Source: an uncultured Dehalococcoidia bacterium (GTDB taxonomy: Bacteria > Chloroflexota > Dehalococcoidia > Lucifugimonadales > UBA3495). From it: a stretch of DNA of 64,000 bases. The position numbers and the translations under genes are program-made. Of the stretch, positions 33,834 to 40,473 are shown piece after piece (positions within the stretch are counted from its first letter, which is position 1; each line of letters opens with the position of its first letter). The notes beneath the pieces are model-generated. The model was given only the letters and a program-made list of their open reading frames with translations, searched no databases and had not been told where the DNA came from. The stretch is from assembly GCA_958296225.1 (NCBI GenBank), contig OY282456.1, positions 930,001-994,000 on the forward strand, read 5' to 3'.

Positions 33834-34316
33834 TTAGTTTCGGTTGCGTTGCAGGAGCAAGCAGATGGCTAGTATCCGGCGCTGCGGCTCCGGCGTGTTG
33901 CAAAAGGCCGTCGTAGTTGCTTCGGCGCGGTCAATCAGGCTGGTGACTTCGGAGCTTACAAACGCCTTGCGGGGGTTGTAGTCTGCGTCGTGGCGTTGCT
34001 CTTGCAGGTTTCCGAACAGGTTGGCGAAATTTCGTATCGCGGGCGGGCTTACGGAACGGTAGGATGCCAGACGCTCACGCGCCGGGCGGTGGCCCAGGGC
34101 CCGGTAGGTTTGGAGCCAGATTTGAATGTCGTTTCCCGCCGGCGAGGCTCCGACGAGAGTATCGGCATTGCTTTGGCAAAGGGCGTGGAACATTGCGTAG
34201 TATGCAGTACTTACTGCCCGTCTGAGCATAGCCTGGCGCGGTCCGCCGGGCGGCGGCGCGGTACCGGATACGTCGGCCAGCATCCGGGCGGTATCAATTA
34301 GATGCTGCCAGTTCAC
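33834..34316 (-). CDS. HEPN-like protein, second gene of a coupled pair
   Basis: This 160-residue helical protein has the HEPN hallmark helix LRRAVSTAYYAMFHALCQSN and, after VSPPAIRNFANLFGNLQEQ, the segment RHDADYNPRKAF. That last block is common in uncharacterised HEPN-like proteins; it lacks a clear R-x4-6-H catalytic motif, so ribonuclease activity is uncertain. It starts at GTG 34316, whose GTGA overlaps the TGA of the upstream gene, so translation is tightly coupled. AGGA precedes it. The pairing of a HEPN protein with a smaller upstream partner is the format of HEPN-MNT toxin-antitoxin modules. Confidence 0.65.
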   Translation of the reverse strand: MNWQHLIDTARMLADVSGTAPPPGGPRQAMLRRAVSTAYYAMFHALCQSNADTLVGASPAGNDIQIWLQTYRALGHRPARERLASYRSVSPPAIRNFANLFGNLQEQRHDADYNPRKAFVSSEVTSLIDRAEATTTAFCNTPEPQRRILAICLLLQRNRN

Positions 34317-34648
34317 GGCGCTTCCTGCTGCCAGGGCAGCGCGTTGGAGAGCCGGACCCATTCGGAGTGTTCAGCTTTGGCGATGTAGGATTCGGTCGGT
34401 ATGTTGTGGAAGCCGAGACGCTCCAGTAGGGTGGCCAGTTCTGATGAGACCGCGTTCAATTGCTCAGGTTCCAGTAATTGGTAATCGCCCTCGTACACCA
34501 CAGTAATGTCCAGGTTATCGTCGCCATAATAATCGACGGTCGGCGTGACGCTGATTGAGCCAAAGGATATTTGGCCGGCAAAAGCCTGGTCGAGGATGAT
34601 TTTGATATTGTCCTCGGCTGCCCTTACTGTGGTTGCTGGTATGGACAT
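34313..34648 (-). CDS. Small partner of the HEPN-like protein, possibly a divergent nucleotidyltransferase fold
   Basis: The 111-residue protein is not firmly assigned. Its centre reads ISFGSISVTPTVDYYGDDNLDITVVYEG, which loosely recalls the GS...DxD core of MNT nucleotidyltransferase antitoxins (an FGS turn followed by an acidic strand), but the spacing and the second Asp do not fit cleanly. The C-terminal half (ELATLLERLGFHNIPTESYIAKAEH) is helical. AAGGAGG lies upstream of the ATG at 34648. The 3' end overlaps the HEPN-like gene by 4 bases. The context suggests an antitoxin-like role; this is inference. Confidence 0.55.
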   Translation of the reverse strand: MSIPATTVRAAEDNIKIILDQAFAGQISFGSISVTPTVDYYGDDNLDITVVYEGDYQLLEPEQLNAVSSELATLLERLGFHNIPTESYIAKAEHSEWVRLSNALPWQQEAP

Positions 34649-34746
34649 GGCGCCTCCTTGCCATTACGGCGATAATATTGCGTCTGCTCCTGCTGGCTTG
34701 AATTGTAGTGTCCGCAGTTCGGATTCGTCAATCGCCGGTTGCGCTG

Positions 34747-34871
34747 CGGCAGCGTTCCGTTTCAGGTGGTTTGATTATTCCTCAATTCCCGCAAAAGCGG
34801 GAATCCAGGAACGGCAAGAGCGGCATCCCTGACTTTGAAAGGCACCGACCACCTAAAACGGAACGCTGCCG
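34747..34871. mobile_element. Miniature inverted-repeat element, copy B (125 bp)
   Basis: The ends CGGCAGCGTTCCGTTTCAGGTGGT and ACCACCTAAAACGGAACGCTGCCG are inverted repeats matching at 23 of 24 positions. The interior carries a dRS3-like palindrome (34785-34804) and no coding frame. The right half (34825-34867) is nearly identical to 54998-55040. This is the best-preserved copy and gives the family consensus. Confidence 0.75.
34785..34804. repeat. dRS3-like palindrome ATTCCC-N8-GGGAAT inside element copy B
   Basis: ATTCCC, GCAAAAGC, GGGAAT, followed by CCAGG. This is the exact dRS3 format, nested within the inverted-repeat element, so one repeat family has inserted into or been captured by another. 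Confidence 0.7.
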
Positions 34872-34925
34872 TGCTGTGGGGATGCCCGCATCTGTGGCAT
34901 ACTCACGGCAAGGACGGTGATTGCA

Positions 34926-35630
34926 ATGGTTGCCAAAACGATTAGAGACGTTCCCCTAATCCCGCTGGAGGAGATGTGGGTTGATGGGGACTCTATCCCA
35001 TCGCCCATACACTTGGACTTCAGAACGGTGCTCGCACTGCTGGCCGACGCCGGGTTCACCGACGTCATGTGCGACGAATGGCTGATCAACTTTAATCAGG
35101 CCAATCGCGATGTGGTGGGCAAGCTGGAGTTGACCGCCGCAGGAGCGCTGTTGGTAACGCCGATGCAGAGCAAAGCAGGATCGAAGTCAGAAGCGGCAAT
35201 CCTGGGCGAATTGTATATCTGGACCCTGGAGAACGGCGGTGAAGCGCACGGCGCGCGGCTGGGACTCCGTTTTCCCAACGGCGCCGTTTATGCGCCCGAT
35301 GCGGCCTGGCTGTCTCCGGCGCAACTGGACGCCTACGCTCCGGCCAGCGACACCTGGCTGCTGCATTTTTGCCCCTACTTCGTCGTAGAGATAATGTCGC
35401 GCCACGATAGCCAGGCCGCCGCCCGGCGCAAGATGGCCGACTATATCGCCCACGGCGCGGCGCTGGGCTGGCTCATCGACCCCTTCCGCCGCCAGGTGCA
35501 TATCTACCGCCCCGGCGTTGCGCCGGAAACCCTGGAGAACCCGGAGCGGGTGAGCGGCGCGCCGGAGCTGCCCGGTTTCGGGTTTGATGTTCGCGCGCGC
35601 ATTTTCGACGTCCAACAGACGCCCCGGTAG
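34926..35630 (+). CDS. Uma2-family putative endonuclease, third and divergent copy
   Basis: A 234-residue Uma2-type protein. The front (residues 1-50) differs from the standard opening. EWLINFNQANRDVVGKLELT stands in for it, then SKSEAAILGELYIWTLENGG and NGAVYAPDAAWLSPAQLDAY with the candidate Asp, and PYFVVEIMSRHDSQAAARRKMADYIAHGAALGWLIDP with the Glu and the usual C-terminal helix-strand. GWLIDPFRRQVHIYRPG is diagnostic of the family. The ATG at 34926 is favoured, with AAGGA 11 bases upstream; a GTG at 34917 is the alternative. It is not a recent duplicate of the 3.9-5.1 kb pair. Confidence 0.82.
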   Translation: MVAKTIRDVPLIPLEEMWVDGDSIPSPIHLDFRTVLALLADAGFTDVMCDEWLINFNQANRDVVGKLELTAAGALLVTPMQSKAGSKSEAAILGELYIWTLENGGEAHGARLGLRFPNGAVYAPDAAWLSPAQLDAYAPASDTWLLHFCPYFVVEIMSRHDSQAAARRKMADYIAHGAALGWLIDPFRRQVHIYRPGVAPETLENPERVSGAPELPGFGFDVRARIFDVQQTPR

Positions 35631-35659
35631 GGAGATTGCATTATAAGGAGAGTGCATTG

Positions 35660-36589
35660 ATGAAAGTCGGAGTTATGGGCGCCGGCAGTATCGGCGGGTA
35701 TTTTGGCGGGATGCTGGCGCGGGCCGGGCACGATGTTACGCTCATCGCGCGGGGTGAGCATCTGGATGCCATCCGCCGGGGCGGGTTGCGGATGGAGACT
35801 GCGGTGGGCGATTACGTGGTGCATTGCGGCGCCACTGACCGACCGGGAGACGTGGGCCCGGTTGACCTGGCGCTGCTGACCACCAAGACTTACCACAACG
35901 CGGACGCGACGCCGGCGATGGCTCCGCTGGTGGGGCCGGATACGGCGGTGTTGTGCTTGCAGAACGGCATTGACTCCTATGCGCCGCTCCTGGCGGCTTT
36001 CCCGGATGCCATCGTGCTGCCCGGCGCGGCCTACATTGAGGCTGGCCGGCCGGAGCCGGGCGCGGTGCGGCAGGCCGGCGACATTGTGCGTATCGTAACC
36101 GGCGGCGTCCGGAGCGCTCATTCGTCCCACGGCCAGCGCGCCGCGGCAATCTGCGCGGCCTTTCGGGATGCCGGGGTGCCGGCGGAGGCATCGGACGACA
36201 TCGCCGTTACGCTGTGGACGAAGTTCCTGTTCATCGCGACCATGGCCGGCGTAACGTCGCTGGCCCGGGAGTACCTGCGGGAGCTGCTCCCCCGCCCGGA
36301 GTGGCACAAGATTATCGTGGGCTGTATGACCGAGATTGAACGGGCCGGCCGGGCGTCGGGGGTGGATTTGGCGCCGGACATTGTGGCCGACACGCTGGCC
36401 TATATGGAGTCGGCCAAGGGGGCAATGAGCGCATCCATGCACGCCGATTTGCTGGCTGGGCGTCCGCTGGAGCTGGAAGCGCTGAACGGAGCGGTGGTGC
36501 GCGCCGGGGAGACGGCCGGCGTCCCTACGCCCATCAACGACGTGATTTATGCGGCGTTGCGCCCCTATGCCGGAGGCCGCGTTAGCTAA
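35660..36589 (+). CDS. 2-dehydropantoate 2-reductase (ApbA/PanE)-family protein
   Basis: This 309-residue NAD(P)-dependent reductase opens with MKVGVMGAGSIGGYFGGMLARAGHDVTLIARG, the Rossmann GxGxxG loop with the PanE-specific RG end. LLTTKTYHNADATPAM, VLCLQNGIDSYAPL (the conserved QNG) and a helical second domain with LWTKFLFIATMAGVTSLARE (catalytic Lys) follow. SGVDLAPDIVAD and PTPINDVIYAALRPY close it. AAGGAGAG precedes the ATG at 35660. Family members reduce ketopantoate for pantothenate or other 2-oxo acids; no other pantothenate genes are adjacent, so the biosynthetic role is not assured. Confidence 0.88.
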   Translation: MKVGVMGAGSIGGYFGGMLARAGHDVTLIARGEHLDAIRRGGLRMETAVGDYVVHCGATDRPGDVGPVDLALLTTKTYHNADATPAMAPLVGPDTAVLCLQNGIDSYAPLLAAFPDAIVLPGAAYIEAGRPEPGAVRQAGDIVRIVTGGVRSAHSSHGQRAAAICAAFRDAGVPAEASDDIAVTLWTKFLFIATMAGVTSLAREYLRELLPRPEWHKIIVGCMTEIERAGRASGVDLAPDIVADTLAYMESAKGAMSASMHADLLAGRPLELEALNGAVVRAGETAGVPTPINDVIYAALRPYAGGRVS

Positions 36590-36590
36590 C

Positions 36591-36640
36591 CGTCATTCCG
36601 GTATCAATTATCAATACGGCCAAATTGGGATGACGAATTC
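36591..36640. repeat. Degenerate CGTCATTCC / GGGATGACG repeat
   Basis: CGTCATTCCGG at 36591 and GGGATGACG about 38 bases later look like decayed arms of the same palindrome family as 33782-33811, in the gap after the PanE-like gene. Confidence 0.4.
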
Positions 36641-36720
36641 CCCACCAGCAAATACCATCCTCGAACCGCTCCGCCCCATTCGTGCAACCGGAACGCGCAT
36701 TGCCCTCAAAGGAGGCCCTG

Positions 36721-37050
36721 ATGACTGTGACCGGAAAACGCCAGACCCCGGCCGCTAATCACTCGCCCCCCGCCGAATCGCTGCAACCGGAGGCGGCCCC
36801 GGAGGAGCTGCGGCAGTTCCTTGCCGAGTCCCGCGATTTTCGCGAGCGCTGCGTCCAACTTGGCAATATGCGCGCCGAGCTGACCCAGAAATATCCCGAC
36901 CACTGGGTAGCGCTGACCGGGAGCGGGCAGTTAGTGGTCGCCAACTCGGTTGCTGAAATGGTCCAGCAAGTAGAGGAGCTCGGCGAACGCCCCGGCTTTG
37001 CCGCCGTAAAATTCCTGAACACACGACCGCGACGGGTGGCGCTTCGGTGA
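36721..37050 (+). CDS. DUF5678-like small protein
   Basis: This 109-residue protein contains a short domain like DUF5678: ELTQKYPDHWVALTGSGQLVVANSVAEMVQQVEELGERPG, in which a PDHWVAL strand is followed by a VVANS turn and a helix. The first 45 residues are polar and probably disordered. AAGGAGG supports the ATG at 36721. Its TGA overlaps the GTG of the retropepsin-like gene (GTGA), giving a coupled pair. DUF5678 genes frequently precede clan AA aspartic protease genes; the purpose of the pair is unknown. Confidence 0.68.
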   Translation: MTVTGKRQTPAANHSPPAESLQPEAAPEELRQFLAESRDFRERCVQLGNMRAELTQKYPDHWVALTGSGQLVVANSVAEMVQQVEELGERPGFAAVKFLNTRPRRVALR

Positions 37051-37310
37051 TTGCCGGCTATTTTGACCAGGATGGGCGGCCCTACGTGGGGGCGCGTGTT
37101 GCCCTGCCACGCCTCGGCATTGCCGATTGGGTGCCCTTTCTGCTGGATACGGGGTCGGACGCCACCATTCTGCACTCCACTGACGGACAAAGGTTGCGCT
37201 GCCCTTTTGACGAACTGGCCAACCCTGAGGAATGCACTAGCGGCGGTGGGCCGGTTCGGTACTATGCGGAACCTGCCGTAATCACATTTCGGGTGGACAT
37301 AATTATCAGA
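37047..37310 (+). pseudogene. Retropepsin-like (clan AA) aspartic protease, 3'-truncated
   Basis: From the GTG at 37047 the frame encodes PYVGARVALPRLGIADWVPFLLDTGSDATILHSTDGQRLRC, with an intact catalytic DTG (LLDTGSD), then ELANPEECTSGGGPVRYYAEPAVITF. About 80 residues in, homology ends and the frame runs on as the antisense of the neighbouring TIM-barrel gene as far as 38354. A normal member needs about 40-60 more residues (the flap and dimer-forming C-terminal strands). I read this as a gene truncated by a rearrangement with its breakpoint near 37290-37310. The chimeric long product is unlikely to be functional. Confidence 0.65.
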
Positions 37311-38117
37311 CTAGAGCGAGTATCCGCTGAAAAGTTCGCGGGCGGCCAGCTTGTCGTCCGGCGAACCGAAGGCCATGGTGTAGTAGCCGGTATAGCCGGC
37401 CGATTCCAGCCGGCGGAACACGGCCGGGAAGTCGATGTTGCCCTGGCCGGGCGGCAGGTGGATTTCCACTTCGCCGGTATTGTCGGCCAGGCGAACCTCA
37501 CCGATGCGGCCCACGCCAAAGGCGTCAATAAAGCCGTCGCTGCCCTCCGGCACCAGGTTGGCGTGGTTGACGGTAAAGGCCCAGCCGAACCGTTCGGAGG
37601 GGATAGCGTCAAAGAAATAGCGGCACTCGGCGACAGTGTGGCCCAGGTAATGCACTTCGGCGTTGTCGGGTTCCCGGTTCAGGTTTTCAAAGAACAGGGC
37701 AACGCCGCTGTTCTCGGCGTAGTCGGTGGCGCGGAGCAGGCGCTGGCGGGCGGCGTCCATGCGGGCGTCGATGGCGGAGCTGAAGTGCATTCCGCCGTGC
37801 ACCACCACGCCGTGGGCGGTGATGCGGCGGGCCAGGTCAATGTTGCCGCGCAGGTAAGCATCCACGGCGTCGCTGACGTGGGGAGCGAACTCGGCCACGT
37901 TGACCGACGAGGCGGTATGGACGGTTACGGCGATTTCGTGCCGCTCCATCAGCGCGCGCGCCGCCCGCAGCCGGTCGTCCGGCCAGTTGTCCACCCGGTT
38001 GGGGCCGGTATCGGCGGAAAAGTCCAGATAGTGAAAGCTATGCTCGGCGGCGAAAGCCAGAGCGTCCTCCAGCCGGGTGGCTCCCGCGTCGTAGCCGATG
38101 CGGTCAACAAAGTTCAT
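37311..38117 (-). CDS. Sugar phosphate isomerase/epimerase-type TIM barrel (AP endonuclease family 2)
   Basis: This 268-residue protein fits the xylose isomerase-like TIM-barrel family: MNFVDRIGYDAGATRLEDALAFAAEHSFHYLDFSAD, HEIAVTVHTASSVNVAEF, VVVHGGMHFSSAIDARMDA, VALFFENLNRE (metal Glu), WAFTVNHANLVPEGSDG (metal His), IGEVRLADNTGEVEIHLPPGQGNIDF (a second Glu and a His). GAGG 8 bases upstream supports the ATG at 38117. It looks complete at both ends, so the rearrangement that truncated the opposing retropepsin did not cut it. The sugar or inositol substrate is unknown. Confidence 0.85.
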   Translation of the reverse strand: MNFVDRIGYDAGATRLEDALAFAAEHSFHYLDFSADTGPNRVDNWPDDRLRAARALMERHEIAVTVHTASSVNVAEFAPHVSDAVDAYLRGNIDLARRITAHGVVVHGGMHFSSAIDARMDAARQRLLRATDYAENSGVALFFENLNREPDNAEVHYLGHTVAECRYFFDAIPSERFGWAFTVNHANLVPEGSDGFIDAFGVGRIGEVRLADNTGEVEIHLPPGQGNIDFPAVFRRLESAGYTGYYTMAFGSPDDKLAARELFSGYSL

Positions 38118-38131
38118 GGGATTGTCCTCGT

Positions 38132-38533
38132 TCATTGGGGCGGCGCAGAATCGGGAGTTGCGCTTTCCCCGGCAGCGAGTATCGGGGCCAGATGCTTTGA
38201 TGCCTGGCGGACGGCAACGCCAATCGGCTCCAGGAACTCGTCCGGGCAGTATTCGTCCGGCTGCCAATACCCCACAAAGTCGCCGCTTTCCGCCAACATT
38301 GCCGGGTCGTCGGTGGTTTCCCCGATGGTCAAAACGTCGCTCTTCGCGTCGTAGCCGCGTTGCAGCGGCAGGAAACGTGACGCCCCTATGACCAGAAACC
38401 CTACTACATCCCGGCCATTGTCCGCAATGTCAACGGCCACGTTATCGTCGTTCCGCAAAGTGAAGGTATCAGCGTAATGCTCCCCTGTCCTGATGTCTAG
38501 AACGTCCACCTCTCGATCATAGTGAACCCGCAT
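38132..38533 (-). CDS. DUF2283-family protein (candidate antitoxin)
   Basis: The 133-residue protein carries the DUF2283 motif twice: VHYDREVDVLDIRTGE at the N-terminus and GYDAKSDVLTIGETTDD (near residue 59). Each is the YDxExDVLxI strand pair typical of the family. NVAVDIADNGRDVVGFLVIGAS lies between. GGAGG precedes the ATG at 38533. The start overlaps the end of the upstream gene by 17 bases. DUF2283 proteins often follow DUF4258-type genes and the two are regarded as a putative toxin-antitoxin pair. The double motif makes this copy longer than the usual about 70 residues. Confidence 0.75.
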   Translation of the reverse strand: MRVHYDREVDVLDIRTGEHYADTFTLRNDDNVAVDIADNGRDVVGFLVIGASRFLPLQRGYDAKSDVLTIGETTDDPAMLAESGDFVGYWQPDEYCPDEFLEPIGVAVRQASKHLAPILAAGESATPDSAPPQ

Positions 38534-38882
38534 ATCGTTCCTCCAAGTCGCGGTATCGCTGGACGAAATAATCGCGGTTCCCTCGGTTCCAACGCAGTGT
38601 AGCTTTGCTGTCCAGGAACGCCGTAACGATTACTCGGTCGTCCATGGAAACTGCCACGCGCACCATTTTGTCCGTTCCTGGGACAAAAGCCAGATACACG
38701 ATGCTTTGGCGGCCATCGTCCTCGGCGCGAACGCCCCGCAGTAGCCAATTATTCAGAACGTGCTCAATCCGCCCGGCTGTGATGCCGGAGTGCGTTTCAT
38801 CTTGCAAATGCCGACTGACTGTCCTGGTACGTCCTCCTGCTGTAATGGTTTCCGGTAGGCGAGAGGGCCAAAGTTTGGTCAT
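38517..38882 (-). CDS. DUF4258-like protein (candidate toxin)
   Basis: This 121-residue protein has the layout of DUF4258 / RelE-like small proteins: THSGITAGRIEHVLNNWLLRG (helix ahead of the sheet), then RQSIVYLAFVPGTDKMVRVAVSMDDRVIVTAFLDSKAT, a three-strand core ending in an ITAF/VTAF strand characteristic of such proteins. The C-terminus is basic and aromatic (RWNRGNRDYFVQRYRDLEERY). The start ATG shares its A with the upstream TAA (TAATG), and its end overlaps the DUF2283 gene. Family assignment is tentative, but the operon position supports a toxin-like role. Confidence 0.6.
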   Translation of the reverse strand: MTKLWPSRLPETITAGGRTRTVSRHLQDETHSGITAGRIEHVLNNWLLRGVRAEDDGRQSIVYLAFVPGTDKMVRVAVSMDDRVIVTAFLDSKATLRWNRGNRDYFVQRYRDLEERYAGSL

Positions 38883-39112
38883 TATATCGAATTTTGCCCA
38901 AGACTCCGCTCAACCAATCTTTGGATAGCCTGTTCTACACTGGCGTCACCCCGCAGAGCGGCCAGCAAACTAGAGGCAAACCTGGAATCGTGGCCGCTTG
39001 CGAAATACACTCCAGTCTTATTCCCGCAACCGCAGTAGCATCGACCATTGGGCCTGAAGCCCCAGTGGTCCCGCAGTTCGTCGACTACTCTGATATGTTC
39101 CTGATTACTCAT
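38882..39112 (-). CDS. Small Cys-containing protein leading a three-gene overlap operon
   Basis: The 76-residue protein reads RCYCGCGNKTGVYFASGHDSRFASSLLAALRGD in its centre; three closely spaced cysteines (CxCxC) followed by GHD suggest a metal-binding knuckle. I do not recognise the family. AAGGAGC lies upstream of the ATG at 39112. The stop overlaps the next start (TAATG). The three genes 39112 to 38132 are read as one translationally coupled unit. A regulator or third component of the candidate toxin-antitoxin module is possible. Confidence 0.6.
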   Translation of the reverse strand: MSNQEHIRVVDELRDHWGFRPNGRCYCGCGNKTGVYFASGHDSRFASSLLAALRGDASVEQAIQRLVERSLGQNSI

Positions 39113-39123
39113 ATCATGCTCCT

Positions 39124-39831
39124 TTATTCAACAGCTGTGGACGGCAGGTGGTCGGGAATCCAGCGGCGCAGCAGGTCGGCCAGTTCGTCGCGGCACTCGT
39201 CCAGGCGGTGTTCCGCGCCTTCGTAGAGCACCAGTTCCCGCGGGTCTTTGGCCCAATCGTGAATCGCCACGGCGCAGGAGAAGGGCAGGCGGGTGTCGGC
39301 CTTGCCATGCACTACCAGCAGCGGCTTGGGCGAAATCATGCCGGCCCCCTGCGCCCCGTAGGTTTGGGGCGACAGGGAAACTACGCCGGCGATGTTGTCG
39401 CTAACGGCGCCGGCGGCGATGACCACCGCGCCGCCGAAGGAGTGGCCTACAACTATCGCCGGGCCGTGTCCGGTGGCGCGCAGAAAGTTGACGCCGGCCA
39501 CCAGGTCCAGGGCGCATTCCTGGATGTGGTTGGGCTGGCGATAGTCCATCCGCATGGAGGTGATGCCCTGCCGGGTGAACTCCTGCGCCAGCTCGGCGTA
39601 GAGGCCGCTGGCCGGGCCGCCGAAACCGCCCCGCGCGCCGCACACCCACACCACGGCGCGGGTGGCGTCGGGCGCGGCGTGGCGGATGGCCGGAATGTCG
39701 CCGCGGGTGGTGCGAATCACCAGCCCCTCGCCGGCGTCGCCCTCGTGCGGCGGGCCGACCAGAACCTGCTCGATTCGCATACCGAGGCGCGCTGCCGCGG
39801 ACTCTTCGCCGGAGTTGGGTTGAGTGGACAT
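39124..39831 (-). CDS. Alpha/beta hydrolase, dienelactone hydrolase-like
   Basis: The 235-residue protein has an alpha/beta hydrolase core: AVVWVCGARGGFGGPASGLYAELAQEFTRQGI, SMRMDYRQPNH, and the nucleophile elbow AIVVGHSFGGAVVIAAG (GHSFG). LLVVHGKADTRLPFSCA supplies the late Asp and VLYEGAEHRLDECRDEL the His. No signal peptide is seen. It resembles serine aminopeptidase / dienelactone hydrolase-like proteins; the substrate is unknown. The gene lies 11 bases upstream of the three-gene operon on the same strand and may be its first cistron. The ribosome site is weak. Confidence 0.82.
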   Translation of the reverse strand: MSTQPNSGEESAAARLGMRIEQVLVGPPHEGDAGEGLVIRTTRGDIPAIRHAAPDATRAVVWVCGARGGFGGPASGLYAELAQEFTRQGITSMRMDYRQPNHIQECALDLVAGVNFLRATGHGPAIVVGHSFGGAVVIAAGAVSDNIAGVVSLSPQTYGAQGAGMISPKPLLVVHGKADTRLPFSCAVAIHDWAKDPRELVLYEGAEHRLDECRDELADLLRRWIPDHLPSTAVE

Positions 39832-40076
39832 AATCGCCGCCGGAAGTCAGAGGGTTGACGACGCTAATATAGCACTTGCCCGGCGCGTTGTAACGGGTGG
39901 GTTCGGGTGGGCTATTATCGGGTAATGCGATTGCGCGGCTTTCCCCGGCGACGATAGCCCACAACGCCGGATTTGGTGTTATAATCGCTCCGTGCAAAGG
40001 GCCACTGCCGGCAGCAATGTGCGAGCATTTTGCCGGTTTATCCTGAGTATCCGTCAACGCATCAGGGGACAAAATT

Positions 40077-40415
40077 ATGGCAATCGATTTCCAGAGGAAC
40101 GAAAACGCTCTAATCATCCAGACCGCGGAACGGGTCGATAGCAGCAACGCCATGCAGTTCCTTACCGATTTGGAAGCTACCATCGAACCTAGCGACCGGG
40201 TGGTAATCCTGGACATGGGGCGGCTCACCTACATCAGCAGCGCGGGCTTGCGCGTCATCCTGCAGACTGCCAAGACTTTGCAGCGCGAAAACTCCGGTTT
40301 CGCCATTTGCGCCCTCTCCGGCACCGTCCGCGAGGTATTCCAGATTAGCGGCTTCGACCAGGTAATCGCTATCCACACCACCCAGGACGAAGCCATCGCC
40401 GCCTTCGCCGGCTGA
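40077..40415 (+). CDS. STAS-domain anti-sigma-factor antagonist
   Basis: This 112-residue STAS protein (SpoIIAA/RsbV type) binds and releases an anti-sigma or similar switch kinase depending on serine phosphorylation. ALIIQTAERVDSSNAMQF opens the domain; VVILDMGRLTYISSAGLRVIL carries the phosphorylatable serine (Ser54/Ser55); FAICALSGTVREVFQISGF closes it. It leads a five-gene same-strand run: STAS, REC-PP2C phosphatase, HATPase, solute-binding lipoprotein, histidine kinase. The PP2C two genes along is expected to dephosphorylate it, and the HATPase gene to phosphorylate it. Confidence 0.92.
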   Translation: MAIDFQRNENALIIQTAERVDSSNAMQFLTDLEATIEPSDRVVILDMGRLTYISSAGLRVILQTAKTLQRENSGFAICALSGTVREVFQISGFDQVIAIHTTQDEAIAAFAG

Positions 40416-40473
40416 ACCACGACGGCGGGGGCAGTATTCATATCCCACAACACCAGGGGTGGAAGTTGCAACT

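Noticed and set aside
37310..38354. Long continuation of the retropepsin-like frame giving a 435-residue product
   Set aside because: From about 37310 onward it is the antisense of the TIM-barrel gene; that gene has full family similarity on the minus strand.
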